Both the position numbers and the translations under genes were made by a program. A stretch of DNA of 64,000 bases from Diplocarpon mali (taxonomy: Eukaryota; Ascomycota; Leotiomycetes; Helotiales; Drepanopezizaceae), in the NCBI GenBank assembly GCA_024741835.1, contig JAENRP010000079.1, forward strand, positions 1-64,000. Reading direction: 5' to 3'. This document shows positions 11,101 through 21,919 of the stretch, one piece after another. Under the pieces are notes generated by a model that made no database searches, had not been told where the DNA came from, and saw nothing but the letters and a program-made list of their open reading frames with translations. Positions within the stretch are counted from its first letter, which is position 1. Every line of letters starts with the position of its first letter.

Positions 11101-12951
11101 TCATCTATACTTCTCATACGACATCTCATCTCGGATCCTCGCCTCGACATACTCCCTCGTCTCTCTATCGTACAGATCCTCCGGCGTCCGGCCCCCCCTG
11201 ACCACCTCTCTCTCATGCACGGCCGCTTCTTCCTTGGTCATGCACACCAACTCCCTCGCTTGCACTCGACTGCTCTTCTGGCCGTCCACAGCCAGGTCGA
11301 CCATACTCCCCGCCGGCTTCCGCCATCTGACGAGAGCGAGCCTGGTCGAGAGGCCGCTGATGGCGCTCTTCCCCTTGTACACCTCTTCCACCAGGTATCC
11401 CGCGTCAGCAGCCGTGATCCCTAATTTCAGACCCCGAGCATCCTCTCCAGGCACCGTAGCCCTGACTAGTTTCTCCTCGGAGCCTTGCAGCGCCGCCAGG
11501 ATGTTGTCGTACATCTTTTCCCTTCCCTTGACAGGAACATACTCGCTCGGGTAGCCCGCCACCTGCAAGATGACATGGTTCGCAACCGCGTAGCCAAAGA
11601 CCGCCGGCATGGTGCCGAGAACCGGGAGGATCCTGACGCGGAAGTCAGGGAGCACGCTCAGCTCGCCGACGGAGCCTTTCTGGTATTCCTCCTCTGGGAG
11701 AGGAAGCAGTTGCGCCTTTCCCGGCCCGGGCTTCTCGGTGGAGAAGACGACGGGGATCCCGGATGCAACGCCGACGGCGCGCAGACGGCGGCGGGTGGCG
11801 CGGGAGAGGGGATCTTCGGTGCTGGCTGAGATGTCGCCGATGAAGATGCGCGTCGGGTCTGATTTGCATCCCGCACCCATGGATGAGATGACGGGGAGAT
11901 TGTTCTTGTAGCAGTACTCCAGCAGAGCGACCTTGCTGTCGATGTTGTCGATGGCGTCGACGATGTAATCCGGCTTCCGACCATCCCATGCTCCTAGTAA
12001 CCTATCCGCGGCCTCTGGACTGAATAGCTCGTTGCAGAGGTCGAAATGCACCCAGGGCGTAATCTGCTGAAGCCGCTTGCGTAGACACGAGACCTTGGGC
12101 GTCCCGACGTCTGCGAGGGTAGCCACCGCGTGGCGGTTGAGGGAGGATAGAGTAACCTGGTCGAAATCGACGAGCCGGATCCTCGAGACGCCCGAGCGAG
12201 CAAGCGCTGCCGCGCAATGGGATCCTACGCCTCCGCATCCCACCACGATGACAAACGCCGACCGGAGCTTCGCCAGGCCTTCGTCTTTGAGAAAGACCCG
12301 GTTTCTCGCCAGTTGCTCGAGGATAAGTTCTGCGTCTCGTCAGTCCTAGTCCGCACCGTGCAAGACTAGAGAGACCAGAACAGGACCCAGACTAACCATC
12401 GTCGTAGTCCCCCCGCTGCGCCCTCTCCGCCAACTCCAAGCTCCTCTCGTCCTCCCGGCTCATCCCCGCCTTCGGCGGCGCAGCCCCAAAATCCGTGAGC
12501 TTCACTTCCACCCATCAGCACAGATCATCTCCCCTCCTCAGCCCCCAGCGAGACACAGCAGACGCACCTTATCAGCCTCATGGCCCTGTCCCAGCGCCGG
12601 AATCGAACTCTTCAGATCCTCGACCCGCTCCTGCCGCCGCACGCGCTGATACCCAAAGATGGCGCCCGCGACCACCGCCCCAGATACGAGCGCCGTGGCG
12701 GCGAGCTGTGCCTGCGAGTTCGACGCCGTGCGCGAGAGCCAGGACGACATGCCTGCTCTGCCTCCGGCGGGTTGTCGTGCAGGTGTCGCTGGCGGCGGAT
12801 CTGGTTCGTGCGGTGGGGGGGCGCCCGCGCGCGAGTAGGTGGGTTTGGGGTTGTGGGGATGGTAGTACGGGTCGTCCGATTCCGAGGAATATTCGCGCTC
12901 GTAGGAGGATTGTCTGGAGCTGGAGGCAGGCTGGTTATAGCGCCGATCCAT
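11101..12951 (-). CDS. tRNA threonylcarbamoyladenosine dehydratase (TcdA/Tcd1 family)
   Basis: An E1-like ThiF/MoeB-fold enzyme that dehydrates t6A in tRNA to the cyclic form using ATP; yeast Tcd1/Tcd2 act at the mitochondrial outer membrane. Exons run 12951-12568, 12499-12397 and 12329-11101 (introns of 68 and 67 bp, donors GTGCGT and GTTAGT), giving 571 aa. Residues 82-101 are a hydrophobic segment after a Ser/Pro-rich N-terminus, consistent with an N-terminal membrane anchor. The nucleotide-binding loop is GCGGVGS (193-199), followed by the acidic RLVDFDQV strand and the SLNRH segment that in this superfamily contacts ATP. The VDAIDNIDSK stretch and the GAGCKSDPTRI stretch are typical of the family. 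The spliced N-terminus fits yeast-type homologues better than the bacterial ones. A MoeB/Uba4 role is unlikely because no rhodanese domain is present. Confidence 0.92.
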
Positions 12952-13546
12952 GGTGAGCTGGGCTCATGGCGTGGGTACTTGTCATTGTCGTCGCGGTAGG
13001 CGATGAGGAGGAGACCGATCGACCGCGGGCGAGGAAGGTTTTGCGAAGATGCACAAGCTCGGCTCGGCTATGGGCTTGGCTCTCATTACTCGGTGTTGAC
13101 AATTCCGACGCCCCTCCTCGTCCTTTACGTCCGTCGTGTCTGCTTGTCTCAGGGAGAGTAATCATGGGAGGGTGGATTGGATTGGGATGGTGTCCGAGAA
13201 GGAGACGAGGTAGTGTAAATACCTATCACTTCACAACCCTCCAATTATACCTATGTAAAGAGCCACAAGTTGGCATTGTAAGATGCATACCGGTTCCGGA
13301 CCAGCTACCTGTAGAATAACGTTCAACCACCGAGATCACCAAGATAATATGTAACATGCCCCGTATCGGAACAGAGCCCCATCCCCGGTCTACCGTCCCG
13401 TCCCCAATCGCTACAGATCAACCGTACCAAGCCCTCTTAACTCCATCCAGAACCCAACTCCACAAGCACGCCGGAAGACGGTAGGAGGAACAACAGACAA
13501 GAATCGAAAACTCATGAGAGCGTGCCTCGTACATCCCACCCCATCT
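12952..13546. other. Intergenic between two minus-strand genes
   Basis: It should hold the promoter of the tRNA dehydratase gene and the 3' end of the F-box gene. No gene or obvious element was seen. Confidence 0.5.
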
Positions 13547-15640
13547 TCACATGATCGCACACCCATTGCTGCGAGCTCTCCGTCTCCGTCCAATGCCACC
13601 CATGCCAACACCGCCCTCCTCTTCGTCAGCATGCATCATCTGTGCCATTCTCTGTCTCCGCCTCCGCCTCCTCGCATTCCCGCCAGCAGCACCCGCCTCC
13701 TCGTTCCTCATCATATGCTCCGTCCACAACCTCTCAAGCCTACCCGCAGCCGCGAGGTCCCCAATCAGAACCCGGCGCAAGTGCTCGTCGACTGTCGGCT
13801 GCCACCCGTAGAAGCACTTCATACGGATGATCTCGGTCGGGTAGGTCGCGCCGACTTGGGAGCCGGTCAGCTTGCGCACTTCCGAGTTGAGGGACATGAC
13901 CTCGCGGATGCCGGTCCACGTCACGTTGGAGCAGTCGTACATGACCATGACCAGGGAGACGCGGGGACGAGACACCGCGCAGGTGGTACGTGCTGAGCGG
14001 GCGCGCACCATGGATGCTGCTTCCGCCAGCACGAGGTCGCTGATCTTGGTATTGTCCATGTCGATGCTGCGGAGGCTGGTGCAGGCACGGATGACGGGGA
14101 GCAGGCCAGTATCTCCCAGATCCTCGCAGTAGCTGACTGATAGGTGCTCGAGGTTTGCTGCGCAAGATGCTCTGGCTAGGTGGTCCGAGAAGAGGGTGTT
14201 GGTCAGTTCATTGAGCTCCTCTAGCTCGAGGAGGGTGAGATTGGGGGTAGTGGCTAGGACACCGGAGAGGGCATCGTCGGTCAGTGCTGGGCAACCGCTG
14301 AGTTGGAGACCCTCGAGTGAAGGTACCAAGTGAGCGAGTGTCTTTACGCCGGCGCTTGTCAAGCTAACGCAGCGGCTCAGATCCAGGTGGCGGAGTTTGC
14401 GGGCAGGTACAATGGCGATGTCTGTGAGGATGTCGACTTCAGGATCCGTGCCCGTGAGCATAGTCTGCAGAGCTTCATTGCTAAGGTCGGCACAGCCGCT
14501 CAGGACCAGCCTCTGCAGATTGTTCGTCTCAAAGATGTGCTGCGCAACGTCGAGGTTGTGAAAGCCTCTCACCTCTCCAACCCGAAGATCGTTCAACTTT
14601 GGGCAGCCTGCGATGACGGCCTGAACTCCTCGCGCATCCATGTGCGTGCACCAGGAGACGTTGAACATCTCCAGCGATGGGCATGAGCGAGCAATAATCC
14701 TGCACGTGGCATTGGTGACAGCTGGCAGACCAGTGAGGTTGAGGTTTGTCAGCCTCTCATTGTTCCTGAGAAGACTATGGAGCGTGCTCTTGTGGATGTT
14801 CTTGCACCCCTCGAGAGTGGCGCTGACGAGATTTCGGCACGCCTTGACGACGATCTCCGCCCGTTTGTAGTGCTCGACCTGAACGCAGCCTCGGAGGTTG
14901 ATCTCCTTCACAAACGGCCCAGCACGAACAATAATCTTGGCAAGAGATTCAGCCGGAATCATCTTGTAGAACTCGGAGGCATCGAAGCACGTCCACAATT
15001 GCCCGTCGAAGCATGTCTTGTGGAATAACTTGCTCACATTCGACGCCTGGACCAACTCCTTTGGTTTAAAATAGGCAAAGATGGCGAGCTTGACCTCATG
15101 TGGCATGTCTCCCCAAAAATCGAAGTTCTGTCGCCGGGTTTGCTCCTTCACAACTGGCAATGAGAAGTAATCTTCTACTATCTCGGGGATGACCACGGAG
15201 GGGCCCTGAGTGGACTGAGATCCCCTGTCCAATGGTAAAACACTTGTGGGAGACGAGGTGCCTGGTGCAGCAGAGCTATGCTGGATTTTCCGAATGCGGT
15301 CGTCGAATGACGGGCCTTCGGGGCCAGGTGTAGTCGGGGCAGTCGAAGCTCCTGCCGTCGATTGTGAAGAGTATGAACTGTCATAGTTCCGCGGAGAGCT
15401 GCCAGCTGCCAGACTGACGCACGACAGTGCCGCTCTCCCAGCATATGGAGTGCTCGTAGCCCTCCTCCTGCCGAGCTGTGCGAGGGATGGTGAAGAGGAG
15501 ATTCGCTGCAGACCACGGAGCAGCTTCGCTCTTGCCTTGAGCCTCGGCGGCTCGATCTGAATGGCTTCGGAGTGTGCGACATGCGAAGCCGCGAATGGCT
15601 GGGATTCGAGAGCCATGTCGGGGAACGGGCTGGCCAGCAT
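13547..15640 (-). CDS. F-box/leucine-rich-repeat protein with C-terminal CaaX box
   Basis: A probable substrate receptor of an SCF ubiquitin ligase. The intronless frame encodes 697 aa. Residues 1-160 are Ser/Thr/Pro-rich. An F-box lies at about 175-217 (start FWGDMPHEVKLAIF), for binding Skp1. From about 230 to 620 there are about a dozen cysteine-containing-type LRRs, each recognisable by LxxLxLSGC-like units. The C-terminus has an Arg-rich stretch and ends in CAIM, a textbook CaaX motif whose final Met favours farnesylation; the codons just before the TGA at 13547 are TGT GCG ATC ATG. This layout resembles animal FBXL2/FBXL20, which are prenylated through a C-terminal CaaX, and fungal Pof2/Grr1 relatives. 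A second Met at codon 9 is an alternative start. Membrane tethering is inferred, not shown. Confidence 0.9.
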   Translation of the reverse strand: MLASPFPDMALESQPFAASHVAHSEAIQIEPPRLKARAKLLRGLQRISSSPSLAQLGRRRATSTPYAGRAALSCVSLAAGSSPRNYDSSYSSQSTAGASTAPTTPGPEGPSFDDRIRKIQHSSAAPGTSSPTSVLPLDRGSQSTQGPSVVIPEIVEDYFSLPVVKEQTRRQNFDFWGDMPHEVKLAIFAYFKPKELVQASNVSKLFHKTCFDGQLWTCFDASEFYKMIPAESLAKIIVRAGPFVKEINLRGCVQVEHYKRAEIVVKACRNLVSATLEGCKNIHKSTLHSLLRNNERLTNLNLTGLPAVTNATCRIIARSCPSLEMFNVSWCTHMDARGVQAVIAGCPKLNDLRVGEVRGFHNLDVAQHIFETNNLQRLVLSGCADLSNEALQTMLTGTDPEVDILTDIAIVPARKLRHLDLSRCVSLTSAGVKTLAHLVPSLEGLQLSGCPALTDDALSGVLATTPNLTLLELEELNELTNTLFSDHLARASCAANLEHLSVSYCEDLGDTGLLPVIRACTSLRSIDMDNTKISDLVLAEAASMVRARSARTTCAVSRPRVSLVMVMYDCSNVTWTGIREVMSLNSEVRKLTGSQVGATYPTEIIRMKCFYGWQPTVDEHLRRVLIGDLAAAGRLERLWTEHMMRNEEAGAAGGNARRRRRRQRMAQMMHADEEEGGVGMGGIGRRRRARSNGCAIM

Positions 15641-16472
15641 AGCGAGGAAATTTTTGCTGCAGAGAAATGCGAGATGCTGCGTCGCAGAGGTATGGGAGAT
15701 GGTCTGTTGTCCAAACGTCCTTCTAAACGGGGTCTGTGTTGCGCTCCTCTCGGGGGTATCAGGTTACAAGCTTTATCGCCGACTTCGGGTAAGGATGGCC
15801 GCTCGAGGGATATGGCGAGGAAGGATTTCCAGGAAGCAAGCTCACAGTGTCTAGAAGGCAGACGGCGAGGTCTGCTGTGGCTCGTCGGGCGAGGCCGAGG
15901 GAGAGGATGGGATAGGGTTATTCGTCGGCTCCAGCGCGGGAGAAACAGGAATCCTAAAGAACGCTGAGCAGTCAGCAGTTGCTCGGATGCATACATCAAT
16001 GTGACCAGACGGGAACAGAATACCGCGAGAAGCGACTCTGCGAGCAAGAGAGCACACGACCGCGACATCCGTCATTCACATACCAGAGTGCTGTCGAGCG
16101 AGTGGGACCTCGACAGAGTACCAGGTACGCGGAGGGGGGAGGGGGGTCGCGATAAGCAATCAGATAGTGATCGTTATCGAGAAGGGGTCCTTGGTCTTGC
16201 AGTTGTCACCGGACAATTATCAGCAGACCGACCGCCTAGAGATATGATGTAGCTGTGGAGACCAGTGACAACAAGACACAAAGAAGAATGTGCGGTGTGA
16301 AGGGATTGTGAGGCACAGATACCAGGTCAGAAGCTGAGGCGGGGGGAGGAAGAGATGGGGGGATGGGGAGATGGGGAGATGGGGAGGTGAGAAATAAGAG
16401 GGAGTGAGCAGGACGGACGCTAGCAGCCCGGTCTGGCTTTTACCAGTCAAGGTGTCAAGAGACCTATTTTCG

Positions 16473-16483
<11 letters not shown>

Positions 16484-16535
<52 letters not shown>
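16484..16535. repeat. (CT)n microsatellite
   Basis: About 26 uninterrupted CT dinucleotides. Confidence 0.98.
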
Positions 16536-16538
<3 letters not shown>

Positions 16539-16830
16539 GACTCAGATATAGTCGAGAGGATCCGAGCAGTCAAGAAAGTGACAAGAGAGTCATGATGTCT
16601 CGTCCAATCCAGTCCAGCCCAGTCCAGATTATGCAGTCCGATCCAGCCCAGTCCCAGCTCCACGGGGCAGAGCAGGGCAGAGCAGAGCCGTGCAGCGTCG
16701 GCAACCAAGCCTCGCTGAACCAAACCACAAACACAGGGCCAATCTTCTCTAGGACGCACTATAGCAATTCTATACACACTAGGTACCATCCCGAAGGTAG
16801 CCATACGCATACCCATTATCTCGGATTATT

Positions 16831-16865
16831 CCTCCTCCTCCTCCTCCTCCTCCTCCTCCTCCTCC
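16831..16865. repeat. (CCT)n microsatellite
   Basis: About eleven CCT trinucleotides. Confidence 0.97.
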
Positions 16866-18455
16866 CACTCCTACCACCACTATCACCACAACCCCCTAAA
16901 CAAACACCCAACCCGATAAGACCCGGATCGGCATCTCCAAACCCACCTAAAGATCCTCTCCCGGGGGGTTCGCAGCCTCTGCTCGAGCCTAGAACCCTTG
17001 CGAGCCGCGGAAGTTGGGCACAGACTACCTTTACCTGTACCAACGAACGGGGTCTGGACTGCTAGTTAAACTAGAGAGGTATGCGCTGTTCATGTAATCA
17101 GGTACGCGACTGGAGAGAGTTCTGCTGTGCTGCTGTGCCGGCTCTGGCTTCTGGTCTGTTAATTTTTGAATTATTGAACTTTTTACTTTTTTTTTTCTTC
17201 TTTTTTTTTTGGCACGGGGGAGGTGTTTATTTGGGGTTGTGTGTTTAAGGGGGGTGAGGAGGGACGGTACCCTACGTACTATTCTTCCTTATTCTACTGC
17301 TGCTATTTCTGCTGCTACCACGACTGCTGCAGTAGAGTCCCGTCGTGGGAATGCGATACACCAAGACATCCCGCGTAAATTTATAAATCCATATCCGAGA
17401 CAACATCGATTTGCATGTCTCTGAAACATGCCATCGTGTATTTACAGCTTCCCATAAGCTTGCTCAGGATCGCTACAGATCAATACCGCGTTTTTTATCG
17501 AGCTAGTATCTAGACGCATATAAACCTATCACATACATCTACATGTAAAGAGAAAGCATCTGCGCATCCACAAGGACCACCGCTCTTATCGAGCATAGCG
17601 TGCCGCGCAGCCTCGCTTATGTCCTTATTTACTTTGGCGCTGCCCAAGCCCATGCAACCGGACTAAAAGAGTTCGGAGCGGCTTTTCTTCGCCAGCACTG
17701 GAACTCCTGGTCATCCGCAACGTGGTTCTTCAGACCCCGGATGCGGCGGTCTCTCTGCAAGCTTCGCTGCGTTTCCCCTCGTCGAGGATTGCCTGTGCTC
17801 TTCCGTACCGAGGTAGGCTGTCCGTGTGGGGGCCATACAGTCATAAGTCCTCCTCGTTGACCCGCGCGCGCCCGCCCATGCTCCATCCCGCATCCGTGCA
17901 GTCCAGCTCGAGCGAGTGACGAGCTCCGGTCAAGAGGAGAGCCGGCTATCGTCGTCCATCCTTGCTTGGCCTCTGCCAGATCCGACGGGCTCGTTCTCAC
18001 TCACGAGCAAACCGTCGTGTGGCTGAGCTTGCGGAGGGGCAAATGGGTTGCGTGGAGGGTGAAGCGAGGTAGAATCAGTTCCACGGGAAAATGGGGCTTG
18101 ACGGCGATGGGGTGTGCGATCAGCCTAGGGGATGTTCTGTCCAGCGCCTGTTCTGTTCTCGGGTATTGCAAGCAGCTCTCATGGCTAGAGGCTGGGCGTT
18201 CGTCAAGTCAGCTCCACTCCGCTCGCCTGAGGTGATCATCCGATGCTGATGATGTTGTGCGGATGTGTCTAGACATGTTGATATCTCGAATCCCCTGAGA
18301 GACAAGGATCGGATGTTGTTGAGGAATCAAGATGGCTTCCAATCCAGGTGCAGCTGGTTGGTGAACAAGGGTTCAGGCACCACACACACGCTGCACATCA
18401 TGATCAGAAAAAGGGTACTGACGGTAGCGTGGTAGAACGAATCCACGATACCAGT

Positions 18456-18504
18456 AGTTCCAGTTCCAGTTCCAGTTCCAGCTCTCTCTCTCTCTCTCTC
18501 TCTC
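18456..18504. repeat. (AGTTCC)n followed by (CT)n
   Basis: Four AGTTCC hexamers pass directly into about twelve CT dinucleotides, a compound simple repeat. Confidence 0.95.
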
Positions 18505-19158
18505 ATATGCCTCTCTCGGCCTCTCCAGGAATATCTCTTGCATCCCGGGGTAAGATTTTGACCTTTATCCTTAAAACTGTATCCTCAAGAGCTTCTCCCG
18601 CAAAGGGTTTGAATCGACCGAGAGAATATCTCCTACATGGGTCGGATCCGCGCACAGATCGAAGAATCTCTCGTCCGGATGTCCCGGGCCAGAGTCACGG
18701 TTGCCGCACGTGCACGTACCCCTGACGCTGGCCGTGCTCGGTACCCCGAAATAAGGTTCAAAGTGTAACGAAGGGTCAGGAAAATCCCCCGGGTTGCGAA
18801 AACCGCTTCCCGGATGCTGCACGACACCCAGAAGCTTGATGTCGTCGGCGGAGGTCTGGTATCATCCCTCGAGATATCCCAGCTCTCACCTCTCTGGACG
18901 GCAGCCGCTCGATCATGCACCCAAGTACGATATAGTCGGTACCTCCGTATCAGCCAATATATATGTCGGCCCGGCCAGCGGCACAGTGCAGCGTGCAGGC
19001 AGGACAGTACCGGACCACCGATTCGAAGTCTGGACGGAATTCGATAGCGCAGCACCAGTGCGCGAGCTATTACATACCACAGACCACGCCCGCACGCTTT
19101 GCTGGTATCCTGTCCTGCCCAAGAGTATCTCTGGTGGTGATGGCACTTGTTCCTAGAC

Positions 19159-19385
19159 ATGTGTATGTATGTGGATGTATGTGGATGTATGTGGATGTAT
19201 GTGTATATATGTGTATCTATGTGTATATATGTGTATATATGTGTATCTATGTGTATATATGTGTATATATGTGTATATATGTGTATATATGTGTATATAT
19301 GTGTATCTATGTGTATATATGTGTATATATGTGTATATATGTGTATATATGTGTATATATGTGTATATATGTGTATATATTTATA
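19159..19385. repeat. ATGTGTATAT/ATGTGTATCT decamer array
   Basis: About 220 bp of tandem decamers, beginning with ATGTGGATGT units and grading into ATGTGTATAT with scattered ATGTGTATCT variants. The period of ten keeps several frames open on both strands, which explains spurious Tyr/Ile/Cys-rich and Tyr/His/Thr-rich frames. Confidence 0.97.
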
Positions 19386-20168
19386 TACGCATAGATACAT
19401 ATACAAACATGTACATATATACATCTATCTATATGTTTGTATATATTTATACACACACGTACATACATACACAGAATTCCAACGACACATCATCGTCGCC
19501 TCCAAGCTCAAATCGCCCGTAGAAATGATGTGACTAACCGGCCACAGGCACTTGGTTGCATGCCGTGTTCCTCATCTCGCAGGCTTGTCGTCGTTTGAAG
19601 CACTATCCACGGTATACTCCATATCTTGCTTCCCAAACCCGGCCCCAGCTCGATAAAATGAAGATGAGAGAAGATGAGAAGAGATCCGATACGATCATCT
19701 GAACTCGGCTCGGCGCGTTTTCCCCTTTGGCTGAGATCGTGCGTGAGGTCCGATACGCGCTATCCCCATTCGGGAGGCGGCTTTTCTTTCACACGGCTTG
19801 CCCACCCGGATGTCGATGTGGGCTGCCACCTCGCTGCTATCTGCATCTACGGTCCGGTCCCGTCCTTTTTTCTCTTCCTTTCCTCTCCTCCTCTCCTCTC
19901 TTCTCCTTCTCTCCTCTTCTCTCCTCTTCTCCTCTCTACTCCGTCAACTTGCTCTACTCCTACTCACTCGTTTGTGTTTCCTCGCTCGTTTGCCGTTGAG
20001 TTTTGTGCGGTGCTGTGCGGTGCGCAGAGTCCGAGTTCAAGTCTATATTTCTTATCGTCAATTCAAGGGTGTGCAGCAGCGGCGGCAGCAGCAGCAGCAG
20101 AAACTTGGAATTATACAGTATCGGTGCAGGGCAACCATTGAAGCATCACCGCAACCCCCCCCCCCCCG

Positions 20169-20171
20169 NNN
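20169..20171. other. Assembly gap (3 N)
   Basis: Three N after a poly-C run, about 67 bp before the GH128 start codon; the exact 5' leader is therefore uncertain. Confidence 0.99.
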
Positions 20172-20237
20172 CCCGTCTCAAGCTACCTATTGGGAGGTAC
20201 CTTTCACGATCTTGCCTCAGGTCGTCTCAATCCCACA

Positions 20238-21318
20238 ATGCGCCTCTCCTCTACCCTCGCCTTCGCAGCAGCGGCTCTCACCACAGCCCAAACTGCTTTC
20301 CAGAGCTCCTCCAAACGTGGCCTCGTCTTTGTCCCCTCCAAGAAGTCGAAGTTGCAGTACGACAATCAGGTCTGGGTCGAGGGCCCTAGTGACCTGACAT
20401 GGTACTACAACTACCAGGTGCAGCCGTCCGCGACGTACTCCAACCGCACGCAGCAGGAGTTTGAGTTCGTGCCCATGCTCTGGTCACCGAGTAACACCTT
20501 CTATACCGAGGTGAAGGCACTCATCGACGGCGGTCGTAACATCTCGCACGTCCTGGCCTACAACGAGCCGGACGGCAAGTCGGCCACAGGGGGCAGCCAG
20601 GTCGACCCGGTCGCCGCGGCGACGAACTGGATCGCGCAGATCGAGCCGCTGCGTAAGCTGGGCGTGAAGGCTGGTGCGCCAGCGGTGACGGGCAGCCCGG
20701 GCGGCTTTACATGGCTGGAGAGTTTCTTCACGGCGTGCGCTAGCCAGGGCACGAACTGCACCGCGGACTTCATCCCAATACACTGGTATGGGGATTTCGG
20801 GGGGCTGGCTAGTCACATGGGGCAGGTTTCTGGGACGTCAGTTGCCCCCTCTTTTCCCTTCCATCCACACCCAGGTCTCAAGAAGAGAATCGCGGACGAG
20901 ATATGGCATCGTGTAATATCTCACGCTATACCATACCCTACACAAGAACATACTAATCCATCGCAGCTATCCCAACATCACGCAGTGGATCACCGAATAC
21001 GCACTCAGCAACCAGCCGCTGGCGGCGACGCAGGACTTCTTCAAGATGTCGGCTGAGTACTTTGACCGCATGGCCAGCGTGGCCCGTTACTCGTACTTTG
21101 GCAGCTTCCGCAGCGACGTGAGCAACGTTGGCCCCAACGTCGCCATGCTGACGGAGAAGGGCGCCCTGACCGACATCGGAAGCTGGTACCTGGGCGGCGC
21201 TGCTACGGGGAACGTGCCGAAGGGTGGTGCGGCGCCGGGGAGGGCAGCGGGCAGCGCAAGCTTGGTGTGGGTATTCAGCGTGGCTGGGGCTGTCTCTATT
21301 GGGGGGTGGGTGTTGTGA
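20238..21318 (+). CDS. GH128 (Asl1-like) beta-1,3-glucanase, GPI-anchored
   Basis: A secreted glycoside hydrolase predicted to act on beta-1,3-glucan of the fungal wall. Exons are 20238-20836 and 20967-21318 (130-bp intron, donor GTCAGT, branch-like TACTAAT, acceptor CAG), giving 316 aa. The splice phase gives the family-typical join MGQVSGT to YPNITQWITEYA. The N-terminus is a signal peptide (about 1-18). Family features are YNEPD with Glu110 and WITEYA with Glu210, the two probable catalytic glutamates of the (beta/alpha)8 barrel, plus HWYGDF (182-187). The C-terminus has a small-residue spacer and a hydrophobic tail ending in GGWVL, as expected for a GPI-attachment signal. With the GH72 gene at 41.3 kb it points to glucan remodelling. 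Confidence 0.92.
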
Positions 21319-21919
21319 GCTTGACCTTGACGGCGGTGAATGAGGGGGTGAGGATGTGGTCTCCCCCGACGCGGAGTATAAACACAAGGCTATGTTGGAG
21401 GGGATGAGGAACGGATAGCCGTAACCATACTAGGGGCTTCTTGGGCGTATATATTACTTGAAAATGTATATTGGAACATCGCATCTAGATCACAGACCTA
21501 CTGGCTTATATTTATTTATGCATCTAGACGAACCAACGAACGAATGGACGAGCAGGTGAGCGGGCGAAGAGTTGAAGGATTTGCTATATTCTAAAGCAAG
21601 ATATGGCCCAAGCTCTCGACAGATATCACCCACGCGGCTACGTCTGAAGCGATTAGGGATATCTTATTCTGCGTGGCAAGGGTGACGCTAGGAGTTGTAG
21701 TGATTTAGACATTGAGCTCTGGCACAGACCTCAAGCTATCTATTGCACAAGCATAGCATATCATATGCTCATGGCATACAGCATCGAACGCTCAATGACC
21801 ACTGGCGTCTTGCCAACGCCGTACATCCATAGCCTAGGGAAGCGCCCAGTACCGGTCAATTCGTCCCGGTCCCAAAACCCCATGCTGGGCTGGGCTAGGC
21901 TGGGCTAGGCTGGGCTAGG
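21319..21919. other. Intergenic between convergent genes
   Basis: Shared 3' region of the GH128 (+) and seven-TM (-) genes. It is moderately AT-rich and ends in a TGGGCTAGGC repeat at 21885-21919 abutting the stop codon of the latter. No gene seen. Confidence 0.5.
21885..21919. repeat. (TGGGCTAGGC)n short tandem repeat
   Basis: Three and a half decamer copies immediately downstream of the minus-strand stop codon at 21920. Confidence 0.9.

Larger units (their letters stand above)
15641..20237. other. Gene-free, microsatellite-rich interval
   Basis: About 4.6 kb upstream of both the F-box gene (-) and the GH128 gene (+). It contains several simple repeats listed separately and a 3-N gap. Long frames in 19147-19533 are only translations of the ATGTGTATAT repeat. 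No protein family, tRNA or rRNA was recognised. The 19860-20230 part is C/T-rich and is probably promoter and leader of the GH128 gene. Confidence 0.5.

Noticed and set aside
19147..19533. Tyr/Ile/Cys-rich frames of over 100 codons
   Set aside because: They are translations of the ATGTGTATAT microsatellite.
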